From NCBI RefSeq assembly GCF_004345615.1, contig NZ_SLWK01000002.1, positions 62,001 through 126,000 on the forward strand: 64,000 nucleotides of DNA, read 5' to 3'. The DNA is from Natronoflexus pectinivorans (GTDB lineage Bacteria > Bacteroidota > Bacteroidia > Bacteroidales > Marinilabiliaceae). The notes below the pieces were generated by a model that saw only the letters and a program-made list of their open reading frames with translations, was not told where the DNA came from and did not search any database. The translations under genes were made by a program, and so were the position numbers. Below, piece by piece: positions 1-9,343 of the stretch. Positions within the stretch are counted from its first letter, which is position 1. Every line of letters starts with the position of its first letter.

Positions 1-223
1 CGGAATCATATTGATCATTGTTGGTTTTGTACGCGAACTGTTTGGATCGGGAACGTTATCGTTCCCCGGGTTTGGAACTTTTCAGGTAATTCCCCAGGCA
101 TTTTATGATCTTGGCTATGTAAACAACGGATTTATGATACTTCCTCCAATGGCATTGGTGGTAGTGGGAATCATTATCTGGATTCAGCGCAGCCGTGATA
201 AATCATTGATTGAGTCGCATTAA
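1..223 (+). CDS. nqrD: Na+-translocating NADH:quinone reductase subunit D, C-terminal part
   Basis: Only the last 73 codons are inside the window; the reading frame is open to base 2 and the gene begins upstream. The visible part has the conserved NqrD segment GFVRELFGSGTL, a further membrane helix (residues around ILPPMALVVVGIIIWI) and a short polar tail. NqrD is one of the integral membrane subunits of the six-subunit NQR, which couples NADH oxidation by quinone to Na+ export; with NqrE it holds an intramembrane iron-sulfur centre. The following nqrE and nqrF make the assignment firm. The TTG at 11 is internal and is not a start. Confidence 0.93.
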   Translation, partial: GIILIIVGFVRELFGSGTLSFPGFGTFQVIPQAFYDLGYVNNGFMILPPMALVVVGIIIWIQRSRDKSLIESH

Positions 224-249
224 TCTGGTAACATTTTAAGTCTAAAAAA

Positions 250-864
250 ATGGAATTACTGAATATATTTGTCAAAGCTATTTTTATTGAGAACATGGTT
301 TTTGCCTACTTCCTTGGCATGTGTTCTTATCTGGCGGTGTCAAAAACCGTAAAAACCTCCTTCGGCTTAGGTGTTGCCGTGATATTTGTTCTGGGAATAA
401 CTGTTCCTGTGAACTACCTGTTGGAAAACTATGTTTTGCAAGAAGGCGCATTGAGCTGGCTCGGTTCAGGTTTTGAAACCGTTGATCTGCGATTCCTCAG
501 TTTTATCATGTTTATTGCTGTCATTGCATCCATGGTTCAACTTGTGGAAATGATCATCGAAAAGTTTTCACCAACTCTTTATACATCTTTGGGGATTTTT
601 CTTCCCTTGATCGCGGTTAACTGTGCCATTCTGGGAGGTTCACTATTCATGCAAGAGCGCGCTTATGCAAATATTGGAGAAGCCACAGTCTTTGGGTTGG
701 GCTCTGGTGTAGGCTGGTTGTTGGCCATTGTTGGTATCGCCGCTATACGTGAAAAGATTCGTTACTCGAATGTTCCCGCACCTTTAAGGGGCCTTGGTAT
801 TACTTTTATTGTGACCGGGTTAATGGGCATCGCGTTTATGAGTTTCATGGGAATTAAACTGTAA
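250..864 (+). CDS. nqrE: Na+-translocating NADH:quinone reductase subunit E
   Basis: The product is a 204-residue membrane protein with six hydrophobic segments, the normal length for NqrE. Cys25 (in FLGMCSYL) and Cys125 (in [11 protein letters not shown]) match the two cysteines that in the family ligate the iron-sulfur centre shared with NqrD. The protein lies in the cytoplasmic membrane and takes part in electron transfer from the NqrF 2Fe-2S centre toward the flavins on NqrB and NqrC. It starts 26 bases after nqrD and ends 26 bases before nqrF, so the three genes form one operon. Confidence 0.96.
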   Translation: MELLNIFVKAIFIENMVFAYFLGMCSYLAVSKTVKTSFGLGVAVIFVLGITVPVNYLLENYVLQEGALSWLGSGFETVDLRFLSFIMFIAVIASMVQLVEMIIEKFSPTLYTSLGIFLPLIAVNCAILGGSLFMQERAYANIGEATVFGLGSGVGWLLAIVGIAAIREKIRYSNVPAPLRGLGITFIVTGLMGIAFMSFMGIKL

Positions 865-890
865 CAAGTATCAGATAAAAATTTAAAATA

Positions 891-2153
891 ATGAGCGTTT
901 TACTTGCTATTCAAGGATCAGTCATTATAGCCAGTGTGGTTATTTTCCTTCTGCTGGTGTTGCTTCTGGTTTCAGTACTGCTGTATGCCAAAAAGAAGTT
1001 GACGCCCTCAGGAACAGTAACCATTGATATCAATGACGGGGAAAAAGCCCTCACTGTAGAGCCGGGGCAAACGTTGCTTACCGCCTTAGGAAACAATAAA
1101 ATCTTTTTGCCTTCAGCATGTGGTGGTGGCGGAACATGTGCCATGTGCCGTTGCCAGGTTGGTGATGGAGCAGGAGGTATTTTGCCTACCGAGACGGGTT
1201 TCTTTACCCGTAAAGAGCAGATGAACAACTGGAGATTGGCGTGTCAGATTAAGGTTCGGGAAGATATAAAGATGGAGATTCCTCATGAAATTCTTGGGAT
1301 TAAGAAGTGGGATTGTGAAGTGGTGTCCAACGACAGTGTTGCAACATACATCAAGGAGTTTGTAGTAAAACTTCCTGAAGGAGAAAATCTCGATTTTAAA
1401 TCGGGTGGATACATTCAGATTGATGTACCTAAGATTGAGGTCGATTTTAAGGATATTGAAGTTGGTGAGAAATTTAGGGAAGAGTGGGAGAAGTTTAAAA
1501 TGTTTGACCTTAAAATGAAAAATCCGGAACCAACGTTCCGTGCTTATTCAATGGCTAATCATCCGGCCGAGGGCAACATTGTAATGCTCAATATTCGGAT
1601 TGCAACTCCTCCATTCGACCGTGTAAATGGTGGATTTATGAAAGTAAATCCTGGTATATGTTCATCTTACATATTCTCCCGAAAACCAGGTGATAAAGTA
1701 ACTATTTCCGGCCCTTACGGAGAGTTTTTTATAAAAGAGACTGACAGGGAAATGATGTTTATTGGTGGTGGAGCCGGAATGGCTCCCATGCGATCGCATA
1801 TTTTCCACCTGTTCCATACTCTGAAATCAGGTCGTAAAGTAACGTTTTGGTATGGAGCCCGTTCCAAAAAGGAGATTTTCTACGAGGAACATTTCAGAGC
1901 AATCGAAAAGGAGTTTCCAAATTTCAAATTTACCATAGCTCTTTCAGAGCCAATGCCTGAAGATAATTGGGAAGGATCAGTAGGGTTTATTCATCAGGTA
2001 ATACAGGATAATTATTTGATGAACCATGAAGAACCCGAAGATATAGAATTTTATATTTGCGGACCCCCGATGATGAATGCGGCGGTTACAAAAATGTTAT
2101 ATGATCTTGGTGTTCCCGATGAAATGGTTGCATTTGACGATTTCGGATCGTAA
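891..2153 (+). CDS. nqrF: Na+-translocating NADH:quinone reductase subunit F (NADH-oxidising subunit)
   Basis: This 420-residue protein has an N-terminal membrane anchor (about residues 10-33), a ferredoxin-type 2Fe-2S domain with Cys77, Cys83, Cys86 and Cys118, an FAD domain with the RAYSMANHP motif, and an NADH-binding domain with GGGAGMAP. It ends in the aromatic-acidic FDDFGS tail typical of NqrF. It takes electrons from NADH in the cytoplasm and passes them through FAD and the 2Fe-2S centre into the membrane part of NQR. It is the last gene of the nqr operon and is followed at once by a perfect terminator. All cofactor residues expected for an active subunit are present. Confidence 0.97.
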   Translation: MSVLLAIQGSVIIASVVIFLLLVLLLVSVLLYAKKKLTPSGTVTIDINDGEKALTVEPGQTLLTALGNNKIFLPSACGGGGTCAMCRCQVGDGAGGILPTETGFFTRKEQMNNWRLACQIKVREDIKMEIPHEILGIKKWDCEVVSNDSVATYIKEFVVKLPEGENLDFKSGGYIQIDVPKIEVDFKDIEVGEKFREEWEKFKMFDLKMKNPEPTFRAYSMANHPAEGNIVMLNIRIATPPFDRVNGGFMKVNPGICSSYIFSRKPGDKVTISGPYGEFFIKETDREMMFIGGGAGMAPMRSHIFHLFHTLKSGRKVTFWYGARSKKEIFYEEHFRAIEKEFPNFKFTIALSEPMPEDNWEGSVGFIHQVIQDNYLMNHEEPEDIEFYICGPPMMNAAVTKMLYDLGVPDEMVAFDDFGS

Positions 2154-2166
2154 CCAAAATATTAAA

Positions 2167-2196
2167 ATGCAGATGTGAAAACATCTGCATTTTTTA
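2167..2196 (+). terminator. Rho-independent terminator of the nqr operon
   Basis: A perfect 10-bp stem (ATGCAGATGT / ACATCTGCAT) closes on a GAAA tetraloop and is followed by a run of T. It begins 13 bases after the nqrF stop codon and separates the operon from apbE. Confidence 0.93.
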
Positions 2197-2335
2197 TCAG
2201 ACTAAAATCTGTTTTTTAATTGATTCTGAAGTTTCGTGCTTGAGACAATCCTTTCAATGCTTGTCTTGCATCTCGCATTCTATGATCTTATGTCTAAAAG
2301 TCTATTATTTAAATTATATCATCTATCAATTGAAT

Positions 2336-3319
2336 ATGAGAATACTCTTCTTTGTTATCACCTCTGTTCTCTTTTTCGCTTGTGAGCCTGAGAAAGAATA
2401 TCATGTTAACGGAGGTCGTATTTTTGGAACTTCTTATCGGATCGTATACGAAAGTTCCGAAGATCATCATAATGAAATCCGTTCTTTGCTGGATTCATTT
2501 AACCGTTCTCTATCAACTTATGACAGTACTTCCATTATTAGCCGCATCAATCGATGTGAAGAAGGAGTTGTTCCCGATCCTTTCTTTAAAAAGGTATTTA
2601 GAACAGCCCAAATGGTCACTGACCAAACCAACGGAGCATTTGATATGACTGTTGCCCCGCTTGTAAATGCCTGGGGTTTCGGGTTTCAGAAAATGGCCGA
2701 TGTAACCTCTGAATTGATCGATTCCCTTTTGCAATTTGTTGGCATGCATCATATAGACATCATAGATGGAAAAGTGGTTAAAAAGATTCCCGGGGTTATG
2801 CTAGACGGGGGAGCCATTGCCAAAGGATATGGAGTAGATGTAGTAGCTTCTCATCTGACTTCGCTGGGAGTAAAAAATTATATGGTTGAGATAGGAGGGG
2901 AGGTTGCCACAAGAGGCCATAATCCTCAGGGAAACTTTTGGCGGATAGGTATAGATAGACCAATCGACGATCCGTTAGTTTTGGAGCGTAAAACCGAGCT
3001 GATTGTGCATCTTTCTGGAGAGGCTCTTGCTACAAGTGGGAATTATCGGAATTTCTATATTCGCGATGGCAAAAAGTACGCACACACCATTGATCCCAGA
3101 ACCGGTTATCCAGTATCACATAATTTGTTGAGCGCAACCATCATTGCTCCAAGTAGCATGCTGGCAGATGCTTACGCTACGGCCTGTATGGTCATTGGTT
3201 TGGAGGAGAGCATAGAGCTTGTAGAGGGAATTACTGATGTTGAAGCTTGTTTTATCATCGATTCGGATGGAGAATATGAGGTGATATACAGCTCAGGGTT
3301 TCATCAGTTTCTTAGATAA
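2336..3319 (+). CDS. apbE: FAD:protein FMN transferase (ApbE), lipoprotein
   Basis: ApbE covalently attaches FMN from FAD to threonine residues of target proteins; in NQR these are on NqrB and NqrC, which explains its place directly after the nqr operon. The ATG at 2336 gives 327 residues and a lipoprotein signal ending in FFAC (Cys16), so the enzyme should be tethered outside the cytoplasmic membrane, as in the family; a longer reading from TTG 2240 would bury this signal. The flavin-binding segment DGGAIAKGYGVD and the later HTIDPRTGYPV segment, both family hallmarks, are present. It is a separate transcript, flanked by terminators on both sides. Confidence 0.94.
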   Translation: MRILFFVITSVLFFACEPEKEYHVNGGRIFGTSYRIVYESSEDHHNEIRSLLDSFNRSLSTYDSTSIISRINRCEEGVVPDPFFKKVFRTAQMVTDQTNGAFDMTVAPLVNAWGFGFQKMADVTSELIDSLLQFVGMHHIDIIDGKVVKKIPGVMLDGGAIAKGYGVDVVASHLTSLGVKNYMVEIGGEVATRGHNPQGNFWRIGIDRPIDDPLVLERKTELIVHLSGEALATSGNYRNFYIRDGKKYAHTIDPRTGYPVSHNLLSATIIAPSSMLADAYATACMVIGLEESIELVEGITDVEACFIIDSDGEYEVIYSSGFHQFLR

Positions 3320-3361
3320 TTAAGATTTAAAGCAGGAGAATCTGCCACAGGGACGTAAATT

Positions 3362-3399
3362 AAAAAAGGTTGTTTCGATTCATCGAAACAACCTTTTTT
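3362..3399. terminator. Bidirectional terminator between apbE and the NqrM-like gene
   Basis: A 12-bp stem GGTTGTTTCGAT / ATCGAAACAACC with a 2-base centre is flanked by A6 on the left and T6 on the right, so it can end transcription of apbE (+) and of the small gene at 3419-3598 (-). Confidence 0.9.
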
Positions 3400-3418
3400 A
3401 ATTCATAGCGGATTTTCT

Positions 3419-3598
3419 TCAGGCCTCACTAACGCAGGAGTTTTGTGTTCCACAACCACAGGAATTTCCTGCGCCTGATCCGCTACAGGTTGACAATTGG
3501 TGTTCGCCTTTTTTCAAAAGCGTTTTTAGTGCCAACCCTGCTAGCGCCAGACATATGAAAAAGATGGATAAAGCGAGAATAACTAAAAACTGTGTCAT
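3419..3598 (-). CDS. Small cysteine-rich membrane protein, probable Na+-NQR maturation factor (NqrM-like)
   Basis: The ATG at 3598 gives 59 residues: one membrane helix (FLVILALSIFFICLALAGLAL), a short basic linker, and a tail with four spaced cysteines (TCSGSG...SCGCG...SC). This layout - one helix then a Gly/Cys tail - is that of NqrM (DUF539), a factor needed to deliver iron to the NqrD/NqrE cysteines. It sits on the opposite strand, convergent with apbE and next to the nqr operon. The Bacteroidota versions are often labelled only as membrane or secreted protein. The identification rests on size, architecture and neighbourhood; the cysteine spacing does not match the proteobacterial motif exactly. 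A longer start at TTG 3625 is less likely. Confidence 0.62.
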   Translation of the reverse strand: MTQFLVILALSIFFICLALAGLALKTLLKKGEHQLSTCSGSGAGNSCGCGTQNSCVSEA

Positions 3599-3735
3599 AA
3601 CGCGAATTTTCGTGAGTATCAACAAACAATCAAATCACCTTGATGACACAAATGTAAGAAAGGTTTATTTCGGATACAATAGTCCGAAATAAATTTATGC
3701 TTTTTTCACATTTGAAATAGGGAGAGGTTGCAGGG

Positions 3736-6369
3736 TTACTGCAACTTCTCTTTTATTAGTTTGATGGCTTTTGCAAGTGCAGAGTCTATTCCATCAGGAT
3801 TTTTGCCGCCTGCGGTGGCAAAGAATGGTTGTCCGCCACCGCCGCCTTTTATCTCCTGAGAGACACTTTTAATGATTTCAACGGCATTGAGACTTTTTTC
3901 TTTTGATAATTCCTCTGACATGATAACAGTGAGTTGAGCCTTATCTTCAGCAGCTACTCCTAAAACTGCAATCATGTTTCCATCGCATGCTGTTCTAAGA
4001 CTAAAAGCGATGTCTTTCAGGTTTCCTGCCAGCATGGGCTTAACTCTGGCTCCAATCAATTTTACCTCTCCAATGGTTTCAGCATGGCTGATGAATTGGG
4101 ATATCTCATTTTGAATGATGCTCTGTTTTAAGGCATTTAATTCTTTGTTAAGCGCAGCATTCTCACTGATCAGGTTTTCCACATTTTTTTGAATGTGGAA
4201 TTGATTCTTAAACAGCGATCCCAGATCTTTGAGTGTGTCTGCCTGTTGATTGATCAACTCCTCAGCTTTGTCGGCTACCACTGCTTCAATACGTCGTATT
4301 CCTGCTGCAATGGAAGACTCACTAATGATGCGAAAAAATCCAATACGACCTGTGGCATCAACGTGGGTGCCGCCGCAAAGTTCAAGAGAATCGCCAAAGC
4401 CAATGGTTCGCACCACATCACCATATTTTTCTCCAAAAAGTGCCATGGCACCCATCTCTTTGGCCTTGGAAACCGGAAGTTCCCTGTGCTCTTCAAGGGG
4501 GAGGTTTTTTCTGATTTCGCGATTGACAAACTTTTCAATGGCATTGATCTCTTCATCGCTCAATTTCTGAAAATGAGAAAAGTCAAATCGCAGATAGTCG
4601 GGATTTACCAACGATCCTTTTTGCTCAACATGCGCGCCCAGGATCTCTCTGAGTGCTTTGTGCAGAAGGTGAGTTGCGGAGTGATGACTGGCAGTCATAC
4701 GCCGTTTATCCAAATCAACCTGCGCTTTAAATGTGGCATTTAAATCTTTTGGGAGTTTGGGCGCGATGTGGATAATCAGATTGTTTTCACGTTTTGTATC
4801 AATAATGGGAATGCGTTCTTCACTGTTTTCAATAAATCCGCAGTCGCCAACCTGACCGCCACTTTCAGCATAAAAAGGCGTGATGTTGAATACAAGTTGG
4901 TATAGTTCCTTGTTTTTTGATTTAACTTTGCGGTACTTTACCAGTTGGATGTCCGATTCAAGAAAATCGTAACCAATGAACTCTTCCTTATCGTCGTCGG
5001 TTAAAACAACCCAATCGTCAGTTTCCACAGCTGCTGCATTTCTGGCTCTGGTTTTTTGCGCCTCCATTTCAGTTTCAAACTCTTTCCTGTTCACCACGAG
5101 CCCATTTTCCTTAAGAATAAGCTCCGTTAGGTCAAGGGGGAATCCGAAGGTATCATAAAGTTCAAAAGCCACTTTGCCATCCACCACTTTATATTCATTG
5201 TTCAGGGTGTCCTTAATAATTTTATCCAACAGTGTGATTCCGGTTGAAAGTGTTCTGAGAAATGAGTCTTCCTCTTCTTTAATCACTTTTTGAATCAGAT
5301 CTTTCCGGTTTTCCAATTCGGGGTAAGCTGTTCCCATGGTTGCGATCAACTCCGGCAGCAACTCTCCCATAAAAGGTTTTTTCAAATCCAGGAAAGTATA
5401 TGCATACCGTACAGCTCTTCTTAAAATCCTGCGGATCACATATCCGGCTTTGTTGTTCGATGGTAGTTGTCCATCGGTGATCGCAAAAGTGATGGTACGA
5501 ATGTGATCGGCAATTACGCGCATGGCGATATCCGATTCCGGAGAACTGCCATATTTAATGCCTGAGATGGATGATATCTTTTGAATGACAGGCTGAAAAA
5601 CGTCGGTATCATAGTTTGACATTTTCCCTTGTATCACACGGCACAGTCTTTCAAATCCCATGCCTGTATCCACATGCTTTTGTGGTAGTGCAACCAGAGA
5701 ACCATCGGCTTTGCGGTTATACTGAATAAATACAAGGTTCCATACTTCAATCACTTCAGGATGATCTTTATTCACCAGATTTTCTCCCGGCACCTGCTCT
5801 TTTGCATCGCTGCTTCTTAGGTCCACATGGATTTCCGAGCATGGTCCGCAAGGACCAGTATCGCCCATTTCCCAAAAGTTATCCTTTTTATTTCCATTGA
5901 TGATCCGGTTCTCAGGCACATGTTTCTTCCAGTACTCCAATGCTTCCTCATCTCTCTCTATGCCATCTTTTGCATCTCCTTCAAAAATAGAAACATATAA
6001 ACAGTTTTTATCAATTTTGAGTACTTCTGTCAGGTACTCCCATGCCCAGTCAATGGCCTCTTTTTTAAAATAGTCTCCAAACGACCAGTTGCCCAACATT
6101 TCAAACATGGTATGATGATAGGTGTCGTGACCTACCTCTTCCAGATCGTTATGTTTACCCGATACACGCAGACACTTTTGCGAATTGGCAACTCTGGGGA
6201 ATTTGGCAGGCGCATTTCCCAGAAAAATATCTTTGAACTGGTTCATGCCTGCGTTGGTAAACATAAGAGTCGGGTCATCTTTCACCACCATAGGTGCTGA
6301 ATCAACGATTTTATGCTGTTTTGTTTCAAAGAAAGTTAGAAAGCTACTCCTGATTTCCGATGCTGTCAT
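3736..6369 (-). CDS. alaS: Alanine--tRNA ligase
   Basis: AlaS charges tRNA-Ala in the cytoplasm and edits mischarged Ser and Gly. The 877-residue product has the full class II catalytic domain with the N-terminal [17 protein letters not shown] start and [14 protein letters not shown], then the editing domain with zinc ligands HHSATH (about residues 562-567) and CGGTH (about 666-670), and the C-terminal DHHA1 domain with the glycine-rich [14 protein letters not shown]. Length and domain order are normal for the enzyme. It is transcribed alone; upstream is a 367-base divergent region shared with the M23 peptidase gene. Confidence 0.98.
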   Translation of the reverse strand: MTASEIRSSFLTFFETKQHKIVDSAPMVVKDDPTLMFTNAGMNQFKDIFLGNAPAKFPRVANSQKCLRVSGKHNDLEEVGHDTYHHTMFEMLGNWSFGDYFKKEAIDWAWEYLTEVLKIDKNCLYVSIFEGDAKDGIERDEEALEYWKKHVPENRIINGNKKDNFWEMGDTGPCGPCSEIHVDLRSSDAKEQVPGENLVNKDHPEVIEVWNLVFIQYNRKADGSLVALPQKHVDTGMGFERLCRVIQGKMSNYDTDVFQPVIQKISSISGIKYGSSPESDIAMRVIADHIRTITFAITDGQLPSNNKAGYVIRRILRRAVRYAYTFLDLKKPFMGELLPELIATMGTAYPELENRKDLIQKVIKEEEDSFLRTLSTGITLLDKIIKDTLNNEYKVVDGKVAFELYDTFGFPLDLTELILKENGLVVNRKEFETEMEAQKTRARNAAAVETDDWVVLTDDDKEEFIGYDFLESDIQLVKYRKVKSKNKELYQLVFNITPFYAESGGQVGDCGFIENSEERIPIIDTKRENNLIIHIAPKLPKDLNATFKAQVDLDKRRMTASHHSATHLLHKALREILGAHVEQKGSLVNPDYLRFDFSHFQKLSDEEINAIEKFVNREIRKNLPLEEHRELPVSKAKEMGAMALFGEKYGDVVRTIGFGDSLELCGGTHVDATGRIGFFRIISESSIAAGIRRIEAVVADKAEELINQQADTLKDLGSLFKNQFHIQKNVENLISENAALNKELNALKQSIIQNEISQFISHAETIGEVKLIGARVKPMLAGNLKDIAFSLRTACDGNMIAVLGVAAEDKAQLTVIMSEELSKEKSLNAVEIIKSVSQEIKGGGGGQPFFATAGGKNPDGIDSALAKAIKLIKEKLQ

Positions 6370-6736
6370 AGGATTATTGTAATGTTTTTTAAATTTTGTT
6401 TATCAAAAAAAAGCAACCTTTTTTTTTTGTGTGTGTATAAACCAGAGATGCCGATGGTTTTTTGTTTTGTGAGATTGCGGTTATGTAAAGCAAGTGGGTG
6501 CAGAATTAATGAAAACTATAATAAACCTCAGTTCTGCTTCGTCAGAAGCCAAACAGCAAAAACAAATCAATTGATTTTAGCTAAACACCTCACACTCTTC
6601 CATCACCGCAAAATTGCAAAAAAGTAATCGGAAAACATTCTGTTTTTTAAAAAGTAATGCACAAAAATAGATTATTCAACCAATTTTGGTTGAATATTAA
6701 CAAATTTTTCTATTTTAGCAGCAAAATAATCTACGT
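6370..6736. other. AT-rich divergent intergenic region, no gene seen
   Basis: This 367-base stretch separates alaS (-) from the M23 peptidase gene (+). It has long T and A runs and an open frame of 81 codons (6382-6627) that looks non-coding: low-complexity start, no homology recognised, no sensible signal. A weak promoter for the peptidase may lie at its right end (TTG at 6690-6692, 18 bases, then TATTTTAG at 6711-6718, one base off the TAnnTTTG consensus). Confidence 0.6.
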
Positions 6737-7708
6737 ATGTCAAAAGTTAAGTACAGATATAATCCGGAAACATTAAGTTACGATAAGATTGAAACCGGAT
6801 TCAGATATTATCTTTCCAGAGTATTTACATTTTCGTTCTTTGGTGCCCTGATGGGTCTGGTTTATTTCTTTGCCTATGTCTATCTGATTGATAGTCCCAG
6901 AGAAATAAGGCTCGAGAGGGAGAACTCCAGAATGTTGGCTCAGTACGAAATCATGAGGGATAAGTTGTCGCAGGTTCAGGTGGTGCTTGACGACATACAA
7001 CAGCGTGATGAAAATGTTTACCGGGTGATTTTTCAGGCCGATTCCATACCAAATTCAGTACGGAGAGCAGGATTTGGTGGTGTAAATCGTTATCGCTACC
7101 TGGAAGATCTTGACAATGCCAGTCTGGTTGTGAATACTGCTCAGAAACTGGATGTTATCATGAAGCAATTATACGTACAATCCAAATCTTTTGACGAAAT
7201 AATCGACCTTACGGAGAGAAAAGAGGAGATGTTGCGATGTATCCCAGCTATCCAACCAGTTTCTAACCGGGATTTACGTCGTACAGCGTCAGGTTTTGGA
7301 TGGAGGATTGACCCCATTTATAAAACACGTCGTTTTCATGAAGGGATTGACTTCTCAGCGCCTACCGGAACTGAGATTTATGCAACGGGTGATGGCGTAA
7401 TCACTATGGTAAGAAACTCTGCTATTGGCTACGGAAAGCATATTGAAATCGACCATGGATTTGGTTATTCTACACTTTATGCCCACCTCGATGAATTCAA
7501 CGTGAGGGTAGGACAAAGGGTTAACCGCGGAGATGTGATTGGTTTTGTTGGGAATACAGGGAAATCAACAGCGCCACACCTTCACTATGAAGTAAGGATT
7601 AAAGGACGTGCAGTAGATCCTACTCATTACTTCTTTCAGGATTTAACGCCAGAACAATATGAAGAGATGATCCGAATTGCATCTAACAGTAACAGAACTT
7701 TTGACTAG
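6737..7708 (+). CDS. M23 family metallopeptidase (membrane-anchored, LytM-type)
   Basis: The 323-residue product has a short cytoplasmic N-terminus, one membrane helix (about residues 32-51), a coiled-coil region with Leu/Glu/Arg-rich text (about 57-130) and a C-terminal M23 peptidase domain. The zinc ligands are visible: His201 and Asp205 in FHEGIDF and the HLH pair His281/His283 near PHLHYEV. This family cuts peptide cross-links in peptidoglycan, or, in partners that have lost zinc ligands, activates amidases; here the ligands are intact so an active endopeptidase is expected, facing the periplasm. It is followed by a strong terminator. Confidence 0.92.
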   Translation: MSKVKYRYNPETLSYDKIETGFRYYLSRVFTFSFFGALMGLVYFFAYVYLIDSPREIRLERENSRMLAQYEIMRDKLSQVQVVLDDIQQRDENVYRVIFQADSIPNSVRRAGFGGVNRYRYLEDLDNASLVVNTAQKLDVIMKQLYVQSKSFDEIIDLTERKEEMLRCIPAIQPVSNRDLRRTASGFGWRIDPIYKTRRFHEGIDFSAPTGTEIYATGDGVITMVRNSAIGYGKHIEIDHGFGYSTLYAHLDEFNVRVGQRVNRGDVIGFVGNTGKSTAPHLHYEVRIKGRAVDPTHYFFQDLTPEQYEEMIRIASNSNRTFD

Positions 7709-7733
7709 AAAGTAAATGAATAGATTCTCTATC

Positions 7734-7767
7734 AAACCATCTTGCGGATGCAAGATGGTTTTTTTAT
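7734..7767 (+). terminator. Terminator after the M23 peptidase gene
   Basis: A perfect 12-bp stem AAACCATCTTGC / GCAAGATGGTTT around GGAT is followed by a T run that reaches into the stop codon of the convergent symporter gene. Confidence 0.92.
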
Positions 7768-9221
7768 GCGTTGGTTTTTCCTGTTTCAACAATTCTGATC
7801 AACCATAAAATAACGAAGGTCAGAAAACCATTCAAAATCAATTTTTCATACCCCAGTGAAAAGCCAAACCACTTTTCAGCATTAAAATCGATTATTCCGG
7901 TGATTACCGGAGGCAATATTGCAGCAAATACTACAAGTTTGTCTTTTATTCGGTATTTTGTAAATAGGCCGAAAGCATATAATCCAAGCAATGGGCCATA
8001 AGTGTATCCGGCCAGCACGTAAACCAGATTGATGATGCTGTCTTGATTGAGAGCACGGAAAATCAGGATGATGAGCGCTGTTATAATCGTAAAACCAAAA
8101 TGAACCAAAACCCGGTAAGTTTTGGCTTTTTTTGGCTGCATCGCATCAATTTTCAGGATGTCGAGGGAGAATACAGTGGTTAAAGATGCCAGTGCCGAAT
8201 CGGCACTGGAGTATGCTGCAGCCACTAAGCCTAATATAAAGAATAATCCGGCAGCCATTGGCAAATATCCACCCATGGCAAGCATGGGATATAGATCATC
8301 GGCTCTGTCTGGTAAAGGAATTCCCGCTTCGTTGATATAGATGTACAGCAAAGCTCCCAGGCTTAAAAAAAGTAGGTTTACAGGCAAAAATGCAATGCCA
8401 TACCAATACATGTTTTTCTTGGCATCTCTGATGTTTTTACATGAAAGGTTCTTCTGCATCATATCCTGATCCAACCCGGTCATCACAATGGTGATAAATG
8501 CACCTGAGAAAAATTGTTTAAGAAAATGACGTGATGAGGCCCAATCTGTATTCAGAATAGTAGAGTATTCACTTTTGGAAATGGTATAAACCATTTCCCG
8601 AAAACCGAGCCCAAGCTCACTGCCAATATAATAAATGGTTATGCCTACAGCAGATAGCATTAACAGAGTTTGCAAGGCATCAGTCCAAATAATGGTTTTT
8701 ATGCCCCCTTTAAATGTATAAAGCCAGATTAATCCAATGGTAACCATCACCGTTTGGTAAAACGGGATGTTCAAAGGGTCTGAGATGGCCAGTTGAAGTA
8801 CTCCGGCCATAAGGTATAACCTGGCAGAGGCGCCTGTGAGCTTTGAAATTATAAAAAGAATGGAGCCCGATTTGTACGAATGAGTCCCAAACCTGTTGTT
8901 CAGATAGGTGTAAATGGATGTGAGGTTCAACCGGTAATAAAGTGGTAGCAGTATGTTGGCTATAAAAATATAACCTGCAACAAATCCGGTAACCATTTGA
9001 AGATAGTTGAACTGCTGTGTGGCTACCCATCCCGGAACAGAGACAAATGTAACACCTGAAAGAGACGCTCCAACCATCCCAATGGCCACAATAAACCATG
9101 GCGACTGCCGGTTTCCGAGAAAAAAAGTGGCATTGTCGGCTTTTCTGCCCGTAATCCACGAAACAAAAAGGAGAATGAGAAGATATCCTCCAATAAGCGA
9201 GCCTGTAAGTATCGGGTTCAT
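7764..9221 (-). CDS. Sodium:solute symporter family protein
   Basis: This 485-residue protein has about 13 hydrophobic segments and the conserved N-terminal region of the SSS family (YLLILLFVSWITGRKADNATFFLGNRQSPW, read in two parts; and GASLSGVTFVSVPG, where the Ser residues belong to the Na+ site region). Family members bring in a solute together with Na+. The substrate cannot be read from the sequence; Bacteroidota relatives are annotated variously for sugars, sialic acid or proline-like solutes. The gene stands alone between two divergently or convergently transcribed genes, so context gives no substrate. Confidence 0.88.
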   Translation of the reverse strand: MNPILTGSLIGGYLLILLFVSWITGRKADNATFFLGNRQSPWFIVAIGMVGASLSGVTFVSVPGWVATQQFNYLQMVTGFVAGYIFIANILLPLYYRLNLTSIYTYLNNRFGTHSYKSGSILFIISKLTGASARLYLMAGVLQLAISDPLNIPFYQTVMVTIGLIWLYTFKGGIKTIIWTDALQTLLMLSAVGITIYYIGSELGLGFREMVYTISKSEYSTILNTDWASSRHFLKQFFSGAFITIVMTGLDQDMMQKNLSCKNIRDAKKNMYWYGIAFLPVNLLFLSLGALLYIYINEAGIPLPDRADDLYPMLAMGGYLPMAAGLFFILGLVAAAYSSADSALASLTTVFSLDILKIDAMQPKKAKTYRVLVHFGFTIITALIILIFRALNQDSIINLVYVLAGYTYGPLLGLYAFGLFTKYRIKDKLVVFAAILPPVITGIIDFNAEKWFGFSLGYEKLILNGFLTFVILWLIRIVETGKTNA

Positions 9222-9242
9222 TTTTTTATAGCAAAGAAAAGC

Positions 9243-9264
9243 TTTTTGCCGGTTCCGGCAAAAA
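9243..9264. promoter_or_regulatory. 22-bp perfect palindrome upstream of the symporter gene, possible operator
   Basis: Arms TTTTTGCCGG and CCGGCAAAAA meet at a TT centre, 22 bases upstream of the symporter ATG (9221) and about 30 bases before the recR -7 element. T runs precede rather than follow the stem on both strands, so it does not fit a terminator. A protein-binding site for control of the symporter is the simplest reading; the binding protein is unknown. Confidence 0.5.
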
Positions 9265-9292
9265 ACTTCAGCATGTTACCTCTAATTTTTAT

Positions 9293-9300
9293 TACCTTTG
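9293..9300 (+). promoter_or_regulatory. Candidate recR promoter -7 element
   Basis: TACCTTTG matches the Bacteroidota -7 consensus TAnnTTTG exactly and lies 43 bases before the recR ATG. No good TTG -33 element was found at the usual spacing. Confidence 0.55.
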
Positions 9301-9343
9301 GACTTCGAAAAATTGATGTGAGAACAATTTAATATTATCTTTA

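Noticed and set aside
4189-4743. Long open frame (184 codons) opposite alaS
   Set aside because: It is antisense to the conserved editing domain of AlaS and has no family features of its own.
6382-6627. Open frame of 81 codons between alaS and the M23 gene
   Set aside because: It begins in an A/T homopolymer stretch, has no recognisable domain or signal, and lies in the divergent promoter region.
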